Under the pieces are notes generated by a model. That model worked only from the letters and a program-made list of their open reading frames with translations, did no database searches and was not told the DNA's origin. Of a DNA stretch of 64,000 nucleotides, positions 61,892-64,000 are shown one piece after another. The translations under genes were made by a program, and so were the position numbers. Numbering within the stretch: the first letter of the stretch is position 1; every line of letters begins with the position of its first letter. Source of the stretch: Cytobacillus kochii (GTDB taxonomy: Bacteria > Bacillota > Bacilli > Bacillales > Cytobacillaceae); the NCBI RefSeq assembly GCF_020171845.1, contig NZ_JAIVAM010000016.1, positions 1-64,000 on the forward strand, in the 5' to 3' direction.

Positions 61892-61925
61892 GTAATATGG
61901 CGATATCTATGAAAGGAGATCAAAA

Positions 61926-62852
61926 ATGAAATTAAAAACGTCCTTTTTAATCGGAATGTTTATTGTTGTTATGGTTTTGACGGGGTGTGAGCCTTTATTA
62001 GTTTTGGATCCAAAAGGACCTCAAGGCCGTACAACAGCAAACGTTATTATGATTTCAATATGGACCATGGCAATTGTTGTTATTGTAGTTTTTGCTATGT
62101 ATTTCTATATTGTTAGAAAATATCTTGCATCTAGGCAAAGTAAAGATTATGTACCACCATATATAGAGGGTAGTGTTAAGCTTGAAATCATATGGACAGC
62201 AATACCAATATTAATTGTAGCTTTCTTATCAGTAGTAACTGTTATTTCAACTTACAAAGTAGAATCCGTGCCAGAGGGTTACGAAGAAGAGCCATTAGTT
62301 ATTTATGCATCCTCTTCAAACTGGAAGTGGCACTTCAGTTATCCTGAACAAGATATAGAAACCGTTAACTATCTTTTTATACCTACAAACAGGCCAATAG
62401 AGTTTAAACTATATTCGTTTGGTCCTATTTCAAGTTTTTGGATTCCTCAACTAGGAGGACAAAAATATGCAATGGCCGACATGGTAAATACATTAAACCT
62501 TGCTGCAGATGTTCCAGGTGAGTATTCTGGGAGGAACGCAAACTTTACTGGAGAAGGGTTTGCACAACAGACATTCAATGTTACTGCAATGTCACCAAAA
62601 GAGTTTGATAAATGGATAAGAGATATAAAATCAACAGCAGAAACATTAACTGAGGAGAAGTTTGATGAGTTATTACAACCCGGGCACTTAGGTCAATCAA
62701 CTTATAAAGGTACACACTTGGAGTTTTCTCCTCCACCGGAAAATCATCATTCCAAAGAACCCTTAAAGGATAATCAAGAAGAAATTAAAAACCAAAAAAT
62801 AATAAAAGATGACTTATCGAACGATGAAGATCATTCAAACATGAAACATTAA
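61926..62852 (+). CDS. qoxA: Quinol oxidase subunit II
   Basis: Subunit II of a heme-copper menaquinol oxidase (308 aa). A lipoprotein signal ends in the lipobox [13 protein letters not shown], two helices (about 40-65 and 85-110) and the cupredoxin domain follow ([42 protein letters not shown]). The CuA ligands of cytochrome c oxidases are absent ([15 protein letters not shown] instead of a Cys-rich loop), so it takes electrons from quinol. It has a longer, charged C-terminal tail. AAAGGAG precedes the ATG. Confidence 0.93.
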   Translation: MKLKTSFLIGMFIVVMVLTGCEPLLVLDPKGPQGRTTANVIMISIWTMAIVVIVVFAMYFYIVRKYLASRQSKDYVPPYIEGSVKLEIIWTAIPILIVAFLSVVTVISTYKVESVPEGYEEEPLVIYASSSNWKWHFSYPEQDIETVNYLFIPTNRPIEFKLYSFGPISSFWIPQLGGQKYAMADMVNTLNLAADVPGEYSGRNANFTGEGFAQQTFNVTAMSPKEFDKWIRDIKSTAETLTEEKFDELLQPGHLGQSTYKGTHLEFSPPPENHHSKEPLKDNQEEIKNQKIIKDDLSNDEDHSNMKH

Positions 62853-62904
62853 TGTGTATGTTTTAATAGAGTCTTTTATTGAACATGAAAGGAGTTACTG
62901 TAAT

Positions 62905-64000
62905 ATGGATTTCTTAGATAGATTTGCAGTTCCTAATCCGGGTCCTACCATATATGCTTCAATGGTTGCAATTGCTTTAACAACTATAGCCATTATCATA
63001 GGATTAACCTATTTTAAAAAGTGGGGGTATCTATGGCGCGAGTGGCTCACTACAGTAGACCATAAACGGATTGGAATCATGTATTTAATCTCTGCTATTT
63101 TAATGCTTTTCCGCGGTGGAGTTGATGCAATAATGATGAGAGCACAAACTGCAGTACCGGATAACACTTTATTAGGCGCTCAAGAGTATAATGAGATTTT
63201 CACTACTCATGGTGTTGTTATGATTATATTTATGGCAATGGCATTTATAATGGCATTGATGAATTTCGTTATTCCTTTACAAATTGGAACACGAGATGTT
63301 GCATTTCCTAGGTTAAATGCTCTAAGCTATTGGCTCTATTTCGCTGGAGCAATGCTTTTCAATATATCTTTCGTGGTTGGTGGCTCGCCTGATTCTGGCT
63401 GGTCTTCATACTTTCCACTTGCTGGAACAGATTTTAGTGAATCAGTGGGCACAAATTATTATATGATCGCACTCCAAATTTCAGGTATTGGTACACTAAT
63501 AACTGGTATAAACTTTATCACCACTATTTTAAAAATGAGAGCTCCTGGTATGTCATTAATGAAAATGCCAATGTTTACTTGGTCAGCTTTAATTACAAAC
63601 TTGATAATTGTTTTTGCGTTTCCTGTATTAACTGTTGCACTGGCTATGGGGACAATGGATAGACTATTTGCCACTAATTTTTTCACTACTGAAAATGGTG
63701 GTATGGATATGCTTTGGGCAAATCTATTCTGGGTATGGGGCCATCCTGAAGTATATATATTAATTTTACCTGCCTTTGGAATTTACAGTGAAATAATATC
63801 AACATTTGCAAGAAGAAATCTTTATGGTTATAAATCTATGGTTTATTCTATGATAGCTATTTCTTTGCTATCATTTCTGGTTTGGGTTCATCACTTCTTT
63901 ACAATGGGACAGGGAGCATTAGTTAATAGTATATTTTCTATCACAACAATGGCGATAGCTGTTCCTACTGGTATAAAGATTTTTAACTGGCTGTTTACCT
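62905..64000 (+). CDS. qoxB: Quinol oxidase subunit I, start only (runs off the window)
   Basis: The catalytic subunit that reduces oxygen and pumps protons. The first 365 residues are visible. Many membrane helices are present. A low-spin heme His lies in [10 protein letters not shown], the cross-linked His-Tyr pair in [10 protein letters not shown], and two CuB histidines in VWVHHFF. ATG 62905 has AAAGGAG upstream, 52 bases after qoxA. No stop or frameshift is seen up to the window edge. Confidence 0.95.
   Translation, partial: MDFLDRFAVPNPGPTIYASMVAIALTTIAIIIGLTYFKKWGYLWREWLTTVDHKRIGIMYLISAILMLFRGGVDAIMMRAQTAVPDNTLLGAQEYNEIFTTHGVVMIIFMAMAFIMALMNFVIPLQIGTRDVAFPRLNALSYWLYFAGAMLFNISFVVGGSPDSGWSSYFPLAGTDFSESVGTNYYMIALQISGIGTLITGINFITTILKMRAPGMSLMKMPMFTWSALITNLIIVFAFPVLTVALAMGTMDRLFATNFFTTENGGMDMLWANLFWVWGHPEVYILILPAFGIYSEIISTFARRNLYGYKSMVYSMIAISLLSFLVWVHHFFTMGQGALVNSIFSITTMAIAVPTGIKIFNWLFT

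Overview
The window is low-GC Bacillaceae DNA, from an endospore former. The supporting signs are the rRNA/tRNA cluster, the arginase - sigW/rsiW - cdaA/cdaR - glmM - glmS neighbourhood, a Spo0E-family phosphatase gene, an autoregulatory SigW promoter and a glmS ribozyme. I cannot name the species.

Layout. (1) 1-10.4 kb is conserved chromosome: the 23S rRNA 3' end, 5S rRNA, eight tRNAs, rocF, a spo0E-like gene on the opposite strand, sigW-rsiW, the cdaA-cdaR-glmM operon, and ribozyme-controlled glmS. (2) 10.4-17.8 kb is a Tn7-like transposon placed exactly 25 bp after the glmS stop codon. It has a right end with four TnsB-type sites at a 20-bp period, then tnsA (broken), tnsB (N-terminally truncated), tnsC, tnsD and tnsE. 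(3) 17.8-25.3 kb is a scrap yard of mobile DNA. It holds a zinc dehydrogenase gene and an inverted decayed fragment of a related one, an SDR gene, a degenerate Tn3 transposase, a 271-bp block made only of two Tn7-like ends, a beheaded abrB-like gene, a resolvase fragment cut by a 38-bp Tn3-family inverted repeat, an AraC regulator, and a Tn3 tnpA cut by a further Tn7-like right end. (4) 25.3-51.5 kb lies between that right end and a Tn7-like left end, and both ends are flanked by ACTAA. It consists of two clusters of single-gene cargo (VOC, GNAT, methyltransferase, cupin, PNPOx-like, small membrane proteins), each gene separated from the next by one member of a short dispersed repeat. Between the clusters is a 19-kb conjugation/mobilisation module: VirB6-like, VirB4, CwlT-like hydrolase, candidate oriT, relaxase, Toprim protein, Fic protein and a 2196-residue methylase-helicase. 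A second, almost identical left-end copy sits at 29.1-29.3 kb and beheads the VirB6-like gene. (5) 51.5-64 kb has a serine recombinase, hypothetical genes, resA beside decayed bdbC and sco genes, an M23 peptidase, and a histidine kinase/response regulator pair divergent from qoxA-qoxB. qoxB runs off the end.

How the parts work together. The chromosomal block covers cell-envelope stress (SigW), c-di-AMP synthesis and amino-sugar supply. The tns genes would direct insertion at glmS (TnsD) or into replicating plasmids (TnsE), but tnsA is missing its catalytic half. The end sequences and flanks are best explained by homologous recombination between a chromosomal Tn7-like element and a relative carried on a conjugative plasmid, which would have trapped part of the plasmid. 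The last segment is a respiratory module: an aa3/bo-type quinol oxidase with its own sensor pair and redox-maturation genes.

The most unusual observations are an out-of-frame TnpV-like gene inside the methylase-helicase gene, the one-gene-one-repeat cargo arrays, and the family of at least six Tn7-like ends with two different TnsB-site sequences.
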